The notes under the pieces: model-generated
The model's database searches: none
Seen by the model: only the letters and a program-made list of their open reading frames with translations
What the model was told of the DNA's origin: nothing
Made by a program: the position numbers and the translations under genes
Source: Argopecten irradians
Taxonomy: Eukaryota; Mollusca; Bivalvia; Pectinida; Pectinidae
Length of the DNA stretch: 64,000 nt
Reading direction: 5' to 3'
NCBI RefSeq assembly: GCF_041381155.1
Contig: NC_091142.1
Coordinates: 36,257,604 to 36,321,603 of the forward strand
Shown here: in pieces, positions 24,446 to 37,414 of the stretch
Layout of the letters: each line of letters begins with the position of its first letter
How positions within the stretch are numbered: position 1 is the first letter of the stretch

Positions 24446-27400
24446 TTATTTTGGCATACTAATCAGCGCAACTGACCTTTTATTAGGAAGTACATTAGAC
24501 ATTTTAAAAGAAACCTCTTTGTTGAATTTTTTTTCGAATCTGACTGCAAGTGCTCTTTGCTCAATCTCTATCAACGCTTCCTTTAGTACTTCAAGTCTTA
24601 TAAACGGATCTGTTCTTTGGTTATCAAGCCAGTATAGAAGCAGTCTGAGCTTTAACTGATTTTTGTCTTGAGGATGAGGAAAATTTTCCGCTAGTTGATC
24701 AGCAGTTACTATTGGTACATTTAAACATGTTGCAAAAGTGTGGTATTCACGGTCGGGTATCTGCCTTGCCAGGAGGGCCATGCTTTTCTCTGAGAATACT
24801 TCTACAAAACAAAATAATAGTGTATCAATTTTATATGTAACAAATGTCTACATTAAATAAAAAAGGCCACGTATTGCAAATTATTGAATTTGTTTTGTTT
24901 CACATGATGAGGAGGTTAGTCATGTTTCAGACACTTCAATGGAACTACAATGACACACAAAATATACATCCTTTACTGAGGACAATTATCATGACCAAAT
25001 GAACGCTAATGTTACTAAGATTCAAAATTACCTGCATATTCTCCTGATTCTTGTTTAGACTGGTCTTTGTATTTTGGAATTCGTTTGTCATGTTCCTCAT
25101 GGCCATGCTGTGTATTTTTCTTTATCTCATCTATGTCGACAGAGATGTTGCCATGAGCTCCAATACTTTTAGGAGTACCAATTGTATCACTTCCGTCATT
25201 CGACGGTGATTGAGGACCGGATACTTCCCGTTTGTAAACGATGGATTGCAGTCCTGGAGATTTATATAACGTTTCTCGCGATGACGACATCGACAAGCCT
25301 AGGTTTTTTCGCTTCTTCATTTCTGTCAAGACATGGAACGTTGCTTTGTGAAGTGGTCTGCGATATTTCCCTTCATCCACGTCGTACTCCAGTGTAGCGA
25401 ACTCACCAACCCCGTACGCTTGATGTCTTTCTACATAAAATGACAGGGAGTTATCCTTATTGTTACTGTCAAACATTATAAACGGACTTACCCGAGGAGA
25501 GTGCATAGGGAAGCGGATCGCCGTATTTAAGGCCAGCGAAACCCTTACTCTGTCCATATTTTTCAGTCTTATGGTTGGTGAAGTACATATTTGAACTAAG
25601 TTCATTCCCAGTTCTTCCATACGCTCTTTACTCATTTCCTTTCTTTCATCTCGACTGACTATTTCCGAGCGGAGATATAATAGCTTTCCTTCTGTTATGA
25701 TTTTAGAAAAGAGTAGGATGTTACATCGTGGATCGTCAAGGTTATAAACTAATTTGACTACCGATTTTATTTGCACAGAACGAACGAGTTGTCGTTGTCT
25801 AGTGACAATCACTCTGAAATGGAAATAAAGTAAAAGATAAACTGAAGAACATTGTAGCAACAGCTTCACATAGACAAGGACGCAATGGCATACGGATTTG
25901 AAACGATAGCTTTTCATCCTATTGAAATCACAAAGAAAGAACTTTTTCTTGTCTGGAATTTTGAATCATCGCGCCCATAGGCGCCACATCGATTCGAACT
26001 TTCAACCAGAGGTGAATACCTTGTGATAATACGACGGGTCATTTAAACCACTGCCACCGCAGCCCCTCGTGACCCAGAGATTGAGGACTTGTGGTATTAG
26101 ATGTATGTTGGGACATCTTCACCACTCGTCACCATGGCCCCTTTTGACTCAGAGATGGTGGGCTTGGTGTAATATGTTGGGACATCTTAATCACTCGGCC
26201 ATCACGGCCCGCAGTGACTCAGAGATAGAGGACCTGGTGTAATATATTGGGACATCTTAACCACTCGGTCACCACTGCCCCTTGTGACTCGTATATTGAG
26301 GGGCTTGTGGTAATATGTCGGGACATTATGAAAATGATTTTAGCATTACTGCCAAAAATAGTTATATTTACATCCACAGTGTAGTGAAATGAGTACATAC
26401 AGTCAGACCATGAACCCGAGCTGTGGTCTACAAATACTATTATACTTCTACAGCATTATTAATAATTATAAAGTGATTTCTGCAGGCATGTTTCTATTTA
26501 AACATCCGTAAGGAAAAAAACAAGACATTTACAGAGCATAAAGTCGATGGTGTAACTAATGCTTACAAGGCATCATAAATGTTTGTCTGTCTATTTGAAT
26601 GATTTTTACAGCATCATTAATCAAATCTAGTGGTTTTTTATATAGATCACTGAAGAAAAAGTAAAATCTAATAATTATTATGTGACGTCACATTGCACCC
26701 ATATCGAACCACCAGCGTTCCAAAAAGACTGAATGGATATTTATCATTTCCATTGCGGCTATAAATAGAAGTCCATTGAAGATATTATCAAAATCCAATC
26801 ATATATTTACATTTCAATATTAATTTGTCATGTTGTATTGTCCTATTGGCGACCTCGACATGCGAAGAGTGACAGTACGACACCATGTCAGGCGTAGAGC
26901 AACACGCGCTATCCGAAGAGCGATGGTGTGTCACGCGATGAGCTATAATATATACAAGTATTAGCTTCCCAAAAAGCTATGAAGGCTACCATACATAATT
27001 AAATATCAGGAATCAATAATAGGAAAGCTTGACGAATTGTTCTGTTCAAAGATAGCTGCCATTGTTCTTATGACGATTCATTTTTGAAGAATGATAATTT
27101 AAATGTTTTCACATTCAACGAACAAGATAACCAACTTCATGGTATTTATGAAAGGGCCACTAGGCTACCTTTTCGAAAAAAATGTATCTTTAAAACAATT
27201 ATAACATAAAAAAAATTGATAATGATTGTCAAAGATGAGGGTATATCACTAACGAAGTTGACGTTTTACCGTCTGGCGCAGAAATAGATAGTCAATTAAC
27301 ACGACGTCGAGAAACATGATACGACCTGCGCTATGAAAATTAACGATTTGTTTATTTTAATGAAGTTGTTGAGAAGGTGTAGTTGGCTTTTTCCTAATGC

Positions 27401-30400
27401 TAACAAGTTTTCCGTCTAATATACACCTGTAAGGATATACATGTTCATGTACTTGGACAAGTTGATGAAATATATAATATACGTATAGAAACATGCATAA
27501 CATTTCGTTTAAAACTGTCCTTTACTTTAGCGCATGCAGTTCAACAAATATCCCATAAGTAAAGCCTAACTTTGTTCCAGCATTTCCCATGCAACGGACA
27601 CATTTTACAAGTAGGTCATAATCATCTAGCCAACAGTACTAGTTAGGCTCTATATAGATACCCCGCGCGCTACTGAAAATGTTTCTATTCAATACGTGTA
27701 TCGTCGCCTTGTGTGATTTCTGAGAATAATATTCGACAACCAGAAAAACATTTGGACTTCTCTGGATTTATCTAAAGATAATATGTTTACAATAATTTAC
27801 CAATTGGTACCCCTTACACAAATGAAATCTTCAGCAACAAGTAACCAATCAACACACGTAAATCGTTTTGTCCAGCAAATCAAAGTGAACAGACTATTTA
27901 TAACCATGTGAAACCTCAACAACATGGCAGACAAAGCGACCGATTTTAACAGCTACCATCCTGGGATGGTAGTAATAATGAGAAAAGCGACAATGTAACA
28001 AGGCGCCGATTGCTGTCATGTTGCACTGTCGCATTGGCGATCCTGCCGATTGAAGAGCAACAATGTGTCAAGCGAAGATCAACGATAAGTGATACATCAT
28101 AAAATTACCATCATAATTGATATCAACCAAATTAATCCATAGGTAGTCAATATTTCAGTAGAGATCATCATTAATACCTCAGAAAAAATGATGGAAGAAC
28201 TCGCACACACCAGTGATACTTCATAACAGGCGAAAGTACTCACGACAAAAGTGAAACTTCACAACAGACGGAAGTACTCACGACAAAAGTGAAACTTTAT
28301 AACAGACGGAAGTACTCACGACAAAAGTGAAACTTCAAAACAGACGGAAGTACTCACGGACAAAAGTGATACTTCATGACAGATAGAAGTACTCACGGAA
28401 AAAAGTGATACTTCATGACAGACGGAAGTACTCACGGACAAAAGTGATACTTCATGACAGATAGAAGTACTCACGGAAAAAAGTGATACTTCATGGTAGA
28501 CGGAAGTACTCACGACAAAAGTGAAACTTCACAACAGACGGAAGTACTCACGGAAAAAAGTGATACTTCATGACAAACGGAAGTACTCACGGACAAAAGT
28601 GATACTTCATGACAGACGGAAGTACTCACGGACAAAAGTGATACTTCATGACAGATAGAAGTACTCACGGAAAAAAGTGATACTTCATGGCAGACGGAAG
28701 TACTCACGACAAAAGTGAAACTTCACAACAGACGGAAGTACTCACGGACAAAAGTGATACTTCTTGACAGACGGAAGTACTCACGGACAAAAGTGAAACT
28801 TCATAACAGACGGAAGTACTAACAAACAAAAGTGATACTTCATGACAGATACAGTGTAGAAGCACTCACGGGCAAAAGTGATACTTCACAACAGACGGAA
28901 GTACTCACGGACAAAAGTGATACTTCATGACAGACGTGAGTATTCACGGACAAAAGTGATACTTCATGACAGATAGAAGTACTCAAGGACAAAAGTGATA
29001 CTTCATGACAGACAGAAGTACTCACGGACAAAAGTGATACTTCATGACAGATAGAAGTACTTACGGACAAAATGATACTTCATGACAGATAGAAGTACTC
29101 ACGGAAAAAAGTGATACTTCATGACAGACGGAAGTACTCACGGACAAAAGTGAAACTTCATAACAGACGGAAGTACTCACGGACAAGTGATACTCATGAC
29201 AGAAAGAAGTACTCACGGACAAAAGTGAAACTTCATAACAGACGGAAGTACTCACGAACAAAAATGATACTTCATAACAGACGGAAGTACTAACAAACAA
29301 AAGTGATACTTCATGACAGATACAGTGTAGAAGCACTCACGGACAAAAGTGAAACTTCATAACAGACGGAAGTACTTACGAACAAAAGTGATACTTCATG
29401 ACAGATAGAAGTACTCACGGACAAAAGGGATACTTCATGACAGATAGAAGTACTCACGGACAAAAGTGAAACTTCATAACAGACGGAAGTACTCACGGAC
29501 AAAAGTGATACTTCATAACAGACGGAAGTACTCACGGACAAAAGTGAAACTTTATAACAGACGGAAGTACTTACGGACAAAAGTGATATTTCATGACAGT
29601 CGGAAGTACTCACGGACAAAGGTGATCCGTCGTAACCTCAAACAGGTTTGGTTCGACCTCCTTTATTGTCGCCGATTCCAACTCCTTAACCTCACCGTCC
29701 TCTACATACAGGACAAGTGCAGTAGGCTGTTCACCTTCAGGAGTAGGCTGGAGAGACTGTATAGGCAGTGTCAGGCGCACAGGAACTTGAAAGTTGTGTT
29801 CATGTGTCACGTTCACTTTGTCGGAGATTCCAAGCATACCATGATCCTTCCCAAGTAACTGAGTTATCTTCCGACTTTTAATTGCTTCATCAAGGGAGGT
29901 AACCTTAAAACAAAAGTATAATTGTTCCAACGGATCATTTTTAAAGATTTGTAATAATTTTCTATACCATTTTACGATAACACGTAGTCAACAATTTTGG
30001 TTTTGGTTTTATTAGTTTAACGTTAGTGTAACGGCCATTGCCACACAACAATAAAATGTGTAGCCATGAATTCATTACTTCGTTTTACAGGAATATTGCA
30101 TTTTGATTAGTGCTCAAAATGTTAACCATCTACCTCGACAGTGACTGTCATGGTACTCCGTACCGCACCAGGAGGGAAGTATAGTTTCATGTCTTCATTT
30201 TGCGGATCCAACTTCATCACACCACCTGCCTTCGTAACGTCAAATGTCTGAGTTTCAACCTCAGACGTTATAAACATGGCATCAATATCAAACTGGTCTG
30301 TTTCAATGCCCACAGTCATCTGTCCGACCTAAGAAAGAATAAGTATTTCATTTAAGTACCCTAGCCCTTCTAGTCATGTAATATAGGACCCATTCATACA

Positions 30401-32202
30401 AGGTATAGCACCTTTGGGAAAACTTTCCACCTTATAATTAGTATGTGAAACAAGGCATTTTACCCGAAACCAGGATAAAAATCCTTTGATGGGAAATAAT
30501 TTAAGTTTATAATTGATACATTGTATGTTAGAAAAAGATGCAGCTAATTCAAGGAATATAAGATTTTTTCAATAGTGTGGAGTAAGCGGAATCCACTGAT
30601 TTGTTTCTGTCATAATATACGACATATGCGAGGTTTACATTGTTTTAATCCATATACAAATAGACCACTTGACTATTTACCAGATGATTTCTTTTTATTG
30701 ATTTCGTTAGGTTAACAATACGATAATATATGTTAACCATATAATTAAAAAACAATAATAATGCAATGTACCTTCATCTTCACCTCATGGCGAGTCCATG
30801 TTTCTTTTCCTCTTTGTCTCACATAAAAGGTATAAATGGCGTTGCGCGTAGGGGTTTTAGGTTCAAAAATTATTTCTATAAAACCATCTGATTTTTTTAA
30901 TATGAACCTTTCTTGTTCGGTTTTGCTTTCAAGTGTAACATAGGGCATAGGATATATGTCCCTTTTTGCACATTCAGCCTCGGTCAGAGTTGGGCTGGAT
31001 ATATCCACGCCTATTACAGTTGATTCGATTGTGATTTTGTCGTTTTGAATCTCTTTTGAGGGGAATTCTTTGTTTCTTTTTTCTGGGTCCCATGGCTTAG
31101 TTTTAACACAGATTAAGTCTTTGTAACTTATGCCTCTGAAATGTAAAAATATAATCCCTTGATAAATGAGCATTTATGTTATATGTAAATTTTGACTTTG
31201 AAATAACATCATTGTTCAGGTCTAGTATAGAAGAAAGTAACTCTTAAGGGATCTTTAAACAACAATATTTAAGCAATAAACTGTTACCAGATTGGACATA
31301 CAGTTGATATGAAGCCCATCCGGAAGGAAGATAAATAGAATGGCGCCCGTTAGGGCGCCATGAATATTTATCTTTCGGACGGATGGGCTTCATATCAACT
31401 GTATGTCCAATCTGGTAACAGTTTATTACTTATATTTCCATTACGATTATTAAAATTCAACACTATACATGTATATCCTTTGAATTTTCCCGCTTGCGCT
31501 TGTGTTGACGTCACCAAGTTTAATAAACGGAACAGCCATATCATCAGCTTCTGAATATAGTTCAACACAAAACGGTTTGAAACAAGCGAACAAATGAAAA
31601 TTATGCGATGATATTTTTTAATACATGCTACTTTGTAAACATGATAATACTATTAGATTTCATAGACCACACAACTTTAAAACCACTTTTTAAATTATTT
31701 GACCGTTATGTATAGGCGTAAGTATATATTGTATACACTGTCCGTGACGCGGCGGAAACGTTAAATATTCATACGCTTGACCAGATTGGAGTTCATAGCG
31801 TGATATTGCCCATCTGGTTTAACATAGATCAAACGGGAAACTGAAAGTAGAATGGAAATATATATATTACTATAACTCTTATCTTCATCCTATTCTTACC
31901 ATAACTCTACACCATTTGGATCATTATCTAATAATGATTTTATGTGTTCTAGAAATAAATAGCTTCAAAAAATTCGTAATAAGAACATTTTGATAAACCA
32001 TTTTCTGAAAAAGATAAATAAAAAAAATGAGTGTTTACAATATGAATTACGTTGAGAAAACCATGGTTATCGTTCGATGTTCCCCAATATATATTTGAAC
32101 GAGTCGTTGTATGAGTGTGATGTTTATGTAAATTACATATCGTTATAAAGACTTATTGGTTTCACATCTGATTGTAAATATAGTGTTCACTTACTCGTCC
32201 AT
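24446..32202 (-). CDS. ZU5/UPA/death-domain protein (paralogue 3), intact reading frame
   Basis: Six exons splice in phase with GT-AG borders: 32202..32195 (ATG GAC GA), 31135..30772, 30328..30134, 29903..29614, 25813..25032 and 24801..24446 (stop), totalling 1995 nt or about 664 residues. Residues about 3-124 are a beta-rich segment I do not recognise. About 125-286 form a ZU5-like domain (GGVMKLDPQNEDMKLYFPPG, then ISDKVNV and VPVRLTLPI). About 286-400 are UPA-like (DDPRCNILLFSK; SPTIRLKNMDRVRVSL). About 400-545 are a polar linker. About 550-640 are a death domain (ARQIPDREYHTFATCLNVP...LRLLLYWLDNQ). Known families with the ZU5-UPA-DD order include PIDD, UNC5 and ankyrins; no LRR, Ig/TSP, membrane or ankyrin part is seen here. 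I infer an intracellular death-fold adaptor. Possible extra 5' exons 33150..33031 and 32907..32851 join each other in phase but not the rest. The intron after 29614 contains the 39-bp array. Confidence 0.8.
26020..26330. repeat. Tandem repeat, about 70-bp unit, four copies
   Basis: Four diverged units share AATATGTTGGGACATCTT, then CCACTCG, then TGACTCAGAGAT. The GGGACAT motif recurs near 26110, 26179, 26249 and 26320. It lies inside the intron between the ZU5 and UPA exons of paralogue 3. Confidence 0.8.
26338..26665 (+). repeat. Dispersed repeat shared with the Penelope-like element's 5' flank
   Basis: It matches 54478-54755 in the same order: ACTGCCAAAAATA, GTGAAATGAGTACATA, GTCAGACCATG, AAAGTGATTTCTGCA, TTAATGTTTGTCTGTC-like and GAAGAAAAA. 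Here no reverse transcriptase follows. It may be a solo 5' end of the Penelope-like element or an independent repeat into which that element inserted. Confidence 0.65.
26666..28210. other. Intron of paralogue 3, no exon seen
   Basis: AT-rich. A TGTGACGTCACA palindrome lies at 26691-26702. Two stretches (about 26830-26940 and 28015-28080) share GTCATGTTG, ATTGGCGA and GAAGAGC-type blocks and look like an old internal duplication. A small palindrome (CTACCATCCTGGGATGGTAG) lies near 27954. Confidence 0.45.
28211..29635 (-). repeat. 39-bp minisatellite built from a splice-donor junction, about 36 copies
   Basis: Read on the gene's strand each unit contains CTTTTGTCC then GTGAGTACTTC, the same sequence as the last bases of exon 29903..29614 and its donor (CCTTTGTCC|GTGAGTACTTC). 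The array abuts that donor and extends about 1.4 kb into the intron. Most units keep GTGAGT. Others have GTAAGT, and a few are damaged (GTTAGT, TTGAGT). Because 39 is a multiple of three, long minus-strand frames with a 13-residue period (VSTSVCHEVSLLS) run through it, but in a different frame from the exon. Some units are 37-38 bp. Confidence 0.95.
31266..31861. mobile_element. Bipartite element: 153-bp foldback plus TIR-bounded body
   Basis: 31275-31427 is an almost perfect hairpin: arms of about 65 bp beginning AATAAACTGTTACCAGATTG and ending with its complement, with an inner GGCGCC-type stem. It is followed by a body bounded by TATATTTCCATTAC (31430-31444) and an inverted GAATGGAAATATA (31848-31861). 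The whole is absent from the duplicate at about position 466, so it inserted after the duplication. Near its right end CCAGATTGG and CCATCTGG repeat part of the hairpin arm. No protein is encoded. Confidence 0.7.
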
Positions 32203-32850
32203 TCTGCGATCTTCTATGTTTGGAAGTGAAACCTCGTCCAGTCTGCAATATGATTGGTGTAACATTTATAAGAGAGAAAGCTGATACTGAAATCTGACAA
32301 TAACTTGGTGATAGATTGGTATGACTAGAACTATTCGTTCTGTACTTTTCGTTCTTTTTCTATATTAATCGTATTGTTTACTGTTAGCTATTAACACTTA
32401 TTACATGGATATAATTAAACCGCCAAAATTTCCTTCGCCCATAATATTTCATTTGTACATAGAATTTTATTGGTAAAAAGTTAGATGGTATGTATTATAA
32501 ATGCCGTGAAATGTGTTTATGTGCCGATCGCAAAATTAAAATCTTTAATGAATGAGCAAGAGAATGGGTCAGTAAATGGGAGTAAACTATATTATGAAAA
32601 TATACAATAAACATCCATAATTGTAAAAACATTTAAATACTGGTATGACACTATGAATTTATTGATTGACTAATATTAAGTTTACATGTAGGTATGAAAG
32701 TGTATACGTGAGTATATTTATTGTATTATGTTGTTTACAATTGTTTATGTATTAATGAAATGATACGTTGGGAAAACATACAAAGTATTATTCGACGAGG
32801 TTGACACATAATTATGTACTTATGATTCTGTATAGAAAATAGTTTATTAC

Positions 32851-33150
32851 CTGCTTGGCTTACTGCCCATTTCTTTCGTTTCATCTCAAAACTTAACAAT
32901 TTTTGATCTGAAACACAAAATAAACAGAATATCTAAATACAATTTCATTATCAATACATCATTCCACACGATCTGTTTTTGTTGTTTAACATTTGCAGTA
33001 TAAACGGAATTCTAACAACATACACATGACCTTGTAACACAGTTATAGTCAGGTAAACATTTTGTTGGGGCTCGATAACATATTCGATAACACTACCCGT
33101 GTAATCAACACCCTTGATGTTTATTTTATGACAACCTTGGTTTGACAATC
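32851..33150 (-). CDS. Two candidate upstream exons of paralogue 3
   Basis: Exon 33150..33031 (120 nt) has a CACAG acceptor and encodes LSNQGCHKINIKG and VIEYVIEPQQNVYLTITVLQ. Exon 32907..32851 (57 nt) has a TTTCAG acceptor, encodes LLSFEMKRKKWAVSQA and has a GTAATA donor. They join in phase 1. The donor of the first is weak (GTCATG). Neither the next recognised exon (32242..32195) nor 31135..30772 accepts phase 1, so an exon is missing from my model or these belong to an alternative or older transcript. Both are conserved in the duplicate at 1957..1838 and 1499..1443. Confidence 0.45.
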
Positions 33151-35380
33151 CTGTGACATGTATTTTAATGTTAGTTTCTTGTCAGTTATAACCTATGCTT
33201 TACTGTAAATCGACTGTCTTTCGCGGATGCTGATGAATTGATAGTAGATAACCTTATTTTGCTATTAATTAAACAGTACTTGTTTAAACCTACAACCATT
33301 GTAACATTAATGACGAGTGAAACTTGGGATAAACTTGTATCAAAATAAAACTTGGGATATATATACTTTCATCTATATTTGAGACATATATATACATGTA
33401 CATGATTATACGAAATTCTTTTATAAAATGAAACCTTTTTGTACTGCTAAATAAACTTCATGTTCAAACTGTTAACTATTTAACTATGTGAACAGTGAAC
33501 CACCTAGTCTGAGTCTGCAAATTAATATAGCTCCCCGATTGTGTATGTGTTGTCTTTATATATGTGTGTGAGAGAGTAAGTAAAGGCATATAAAATAGCC
33601 AACCCTATACTAATGTTTAGTTGTAAAATTCTATACGAATGGATATGGTTGTATGTTTATAAGTTTGAATGTACATGTATTGTATTTGTAATGTGTTGTT
33701 GATAAAATTGAAATTTAATTAAAAAAAAAATAAAAACTTTCGCGGTAACTAATTTCGCGATTTTCCTTTCAGTTAAAATGTAATGGAAATACCGCTGAGT
33801 TGAATTGTGGAAGCATTGTGGAATGTATCAATTCGTGGAGATAAACTTCGGCAAATTTACCTTGATAGCGAAATTCGCGAAAATAACTTACATACAAAAC
33901 AAAGTCGGTTTACAATAACCAAAACGCAACTTTGTTAAATAACGTCATTGAATTACGTTAGCATCGATGTAATATGCGTTCTAGGGGTGTACAAGATTGC
34001 ATTTCAATCACGTAAAAAGACTTTATAGAATGTTTTTGTCTTGCACTACATACACTTACATGAGACTTCTTTACTTATCCTATGCCTGTCTGCGCGCCCA
34101 CGACCTTATGTCTGGCCGCATGTCAAACCTCCCACCTACAATAACAGACACGTGCCATCATGGATCAGTTATCCATTTGTCTGTCATATCGCTCTTGAAC
34201 TTTTCCACATTCTTTCGTACTATCTTTGTAAAATCGGAAATAAATTACAATAAAAAGTTTTCATTGAAAATCGGTAATTTCATAAATAACATGAAGATAT
34301 ATTTAATGAATGAAGCATGTCATTGTTCAGATCCACCTGAGGTAGATACTTATCTAGGTCGTTAACTGTTGGGTCTTGTATATGCACATGCTCGAGCAAT
34401 GGCTTCAAACAATGTTATCTGATTGTTGTCCAAACGCTTGTGTGTCAAACCTGTACGGTAAGAACCGTGTAATTACGTGACTTGTATTGTAGTGTCATAC
34501 AATACCATTGTTATGTTTCAATACAAAGTTCATTGTTTCCTACTATACGTGTATAATCGATTATATTAATCATAGTATGATACTAAGGTATGATTGGAGA
34601 TTCATAACGATAATGACACATAACATATTTATACAATATTTACAGATCTTACCAATAATACTAATACAGACAATGTAACACGTAACCTCGAGAAACATGC
34701 TGTGTGATACTTTTGATAACAGCAAGATCTTATCAATCTTTTGGTCTCGTTACAATAATGTGGTGTTGTATGTGTGCAATCTGATAATTCATTATTATCC
34801 CTATTCACGTTTAACATACAGATAGCGGAACAGTTAAAAGTACATCTATATTACTAATATTTATGAATGAATAAAACAAATTAACAAAGGACGATAACAA
34901 CATGTATTGATTCATAAACTGAATGAAAAGGAAATAGGTTTAAAAAACACACTTTTCATTTAAATAACGAACGCCAAATATACTTCTACACTAAGCAGTT
35001 GTGTAAAGTAAAATAATCCACGGTTTTGGCTTGATGCCAGCATTGTGTCCGGACGTGGATGATTTCATAATTAGAAAATATTTATAACAATCAAGTAACT
35101 TTACAAATGGTTATTGTTTTATATCTGATGAATACATTTCTGATAATTTTTATAACAATTTAACTATTATAAACTTACCTTAATGGTAACAAATCTTTGC
35201 ATCCCTCTTCTTAATATTAGGAATTTCCATATTGCTTCCTGGTTCTGATTTGCACGGATGCCAGCACAGAACTAATGAATATATTCGGAATGTCTCGGTA
35301 GTTTTCGGTTGATGACCAGGTACTTCTTTATCCCCATCATAGAGTTGGCATTATTAAAAACACTGAGAACTGTTATTGGA

Positions 35381-36946
35381 ATTCAGGGTCACAATGGCAA
35401 CAAAAACAAATCCACTATAACAAAATCCACGCTTATAAAAACATTTGACTTAAAACCAAGTTCTACGACCTCAACAATTTTGTATTTAATGCTATTCCAT
35501 TTGTCGTAAATAAAGCAATACACCTGCACACGTTTACCAGAACACCTGAATCTAGCACCCTCACTTATATTCTTTAAGTATACAATATTGTTGGGGGTGA
35601 AACGGAATTTGAAATTAAAATACTCCATTCAATTTACCATCACAATTCTGGTTTTAAATGCGTCAATTACAAATATTTGATATCCAACGTATAATTTAGA
35701 ATTAAAGTGTTTTGAAACTATTCAAATATTTGCATTTAAAGGATTAATTTGAATTTATATTTTTATGTTATGATATAAAGTTTTATTTCCTAATATAAAA
35801 AATATTCAAATTAATCCTTAAGTTTGTATGTGGATTTACTTGTAACTACATATAGTTTATTAGTAACTGTTCTTTAAAAGTTACCTACATATGGTATTTA
35901 AAGAACTCTTGATTGAAATGTACTACTGCCGGATAAACTTGTGCTTTATTCGTCAATACGAAATGCTTTTTCCGTCAATACGATCACGTGAATTTGTTCC
36001 ACATCTGACAAAACATTTTCTCACTTGACCCCGAACTTTAACTATCCGTGAATGAAACGTAATTCAGTCAATGACGTCATTTTTTACGATATCGAAAATC
36101 TCATATGGTTGTGTCGTTTTCGTTTTGGCTCACGGCAAATGTATGTATTGTAAAATAATTCTTTGATGGTTAATTATTGTTTTTTATTATTTTCATATTG
36201 TTTCTGTGATATTACACACTGAATAGAATTATTGGTTAGATAGAGAACTCATATAGGCTATACCCGTTGTTCGATCCTTTTCCAAATGTTTTTGAAATAC
36301 AATTTGTTGAAATTGAAATGGTACTTTTTGCGAATGCGCCGATATATTTCCCGCTGTAGTAAAAAGAAGTACACTCTCATTCGGTTTAAGGATTGAATTT
36401 TTTCATCCGCCTCGCATCGAAAGAAACCAAGTAAATAAGTGACAATTTGCTTTCATTTGAATGTAATAAAGGGTTGCAGGATAAACAGAATACACGGTTA
36501 GTATCTAACAATACAAATTTTGTTTTGGTGAGAGACGTAGGAAATCCGAGATGACTTCTCTCGCACCAAAATAAACATTGTATTGTAATCCATTGTAAAA
36601 ACATGCATTCTCTATACATGTATATCCGGCATAATATGTAACTCTTCATTGTACATTGACATTTACCTATAACTGGTATATTAGTAACCCTACATTGATA
36701 TCTACTTTTAATGGTTTATCAAAAGTTGAAATCTAGCGCGTTACCTATATAATCTAACTGGTATATAAGTAAGTCTGTGATTGATACGATGAAAATGACT
36801 GGTATATTAGTAAATGTACATTGAAATTTACCTATAACTGATATTTGAGTAGCTGCAATATTGTAGGTCAAATAACTTTTAGACAGATAATGGTATCGTC
36901 TTTAGAAGTATAGTAGGCCGGGTATGTATATATGTATATACATGTA
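35381..36946. other. Intergenic, no supported gene
   Basis: AT-rich with several 60-90 codon frames on the minus strand that lack domains or splice context. Three phrases of the type AACTGGTATATTAGTAA recur at 36670-36850 and again at 37310, a loosely spaced short repeat. Confidence 0.5.
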
Positions 36947-37240
36947 CAGTGGAATTCGGTTAATACGAACTCGAAAGGACCGAGTGTTCGAATTAAGCGA
37001 GTTATCATGTCTACTGACGATCTCTTTACTTGGTATATATAGACTAGTTCCATGTCGTAAAACGATGTGAACAAGACAGATGTCAAAATAGCCGATGGTA
37101 GTTTCAAAATTATAACAAGAAAACATACATATATTTTGAAATGCCGTTCTACGGCAGATTTATGAAAAAGAACTCGGCATTTTCGGCGATCTCGTTGTCC
37201 AAAAAATCTCATTTCGAGTTATAAGAACATTTTATGTATG
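36947..37240. mobile_element. Possible Tigger/pogo-type DNA transposon remnant
   Basis: The left end CAGTGGAATTCGGTTAATACG, continuing with GAACTCGAAAGGACCGAGTG and TTCGAATTAAGCGAGTTATC, resembles the subterminal pattern of pogo/Tigger elements, which start CAGT and carry repeated TTCGAA/TTATAACGAA motifs. A partial inverted counterpart, TTTCGAGTTATAAGAAC, lies near 37212. The expected terminal ACTG is not seen, so the right end is truncated. No transposase frame. Confidence 0.4.
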
Positions 37241-37414
37241 ATTTTTGTCATTAGGACCCAAAATTTATGTATATTCGTTCTAATATTTTAGTAACTATAC
37301 ATTGAAAACGTATGACCGGTATTTTAGTAACTTTACTTTGAAAACCTATAACTAGTCTATCAGTAGCTCTCCCTAAAAATGTACTTATAACTGCTTGATT
37401 TGTAATTCCCCATT

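Larger units (their letters stand above)
30803..35380. repeat. Segmental duplication, copy 2 (partner 1 to about 4330)
   Basis: It covers exon 31135..30772 and everything upstream to about 35380. Gained here: the element at 31266-31861. Lacking here: the MITE found at 1628-1834. The block matching 2740-3300 (33935-34490) is noticeably better conserved than its surroundings. Identity drops after about 34600. Confidence 0.9.

Noticed and set aside
28211..29635. Several 60-130 codon frames with a 13-residue period (VSTSVCHEVSLLS)
   Set aside because: They are by-products of a 39-bp unit divisible by three and are not in the frame of the adjoining exon.
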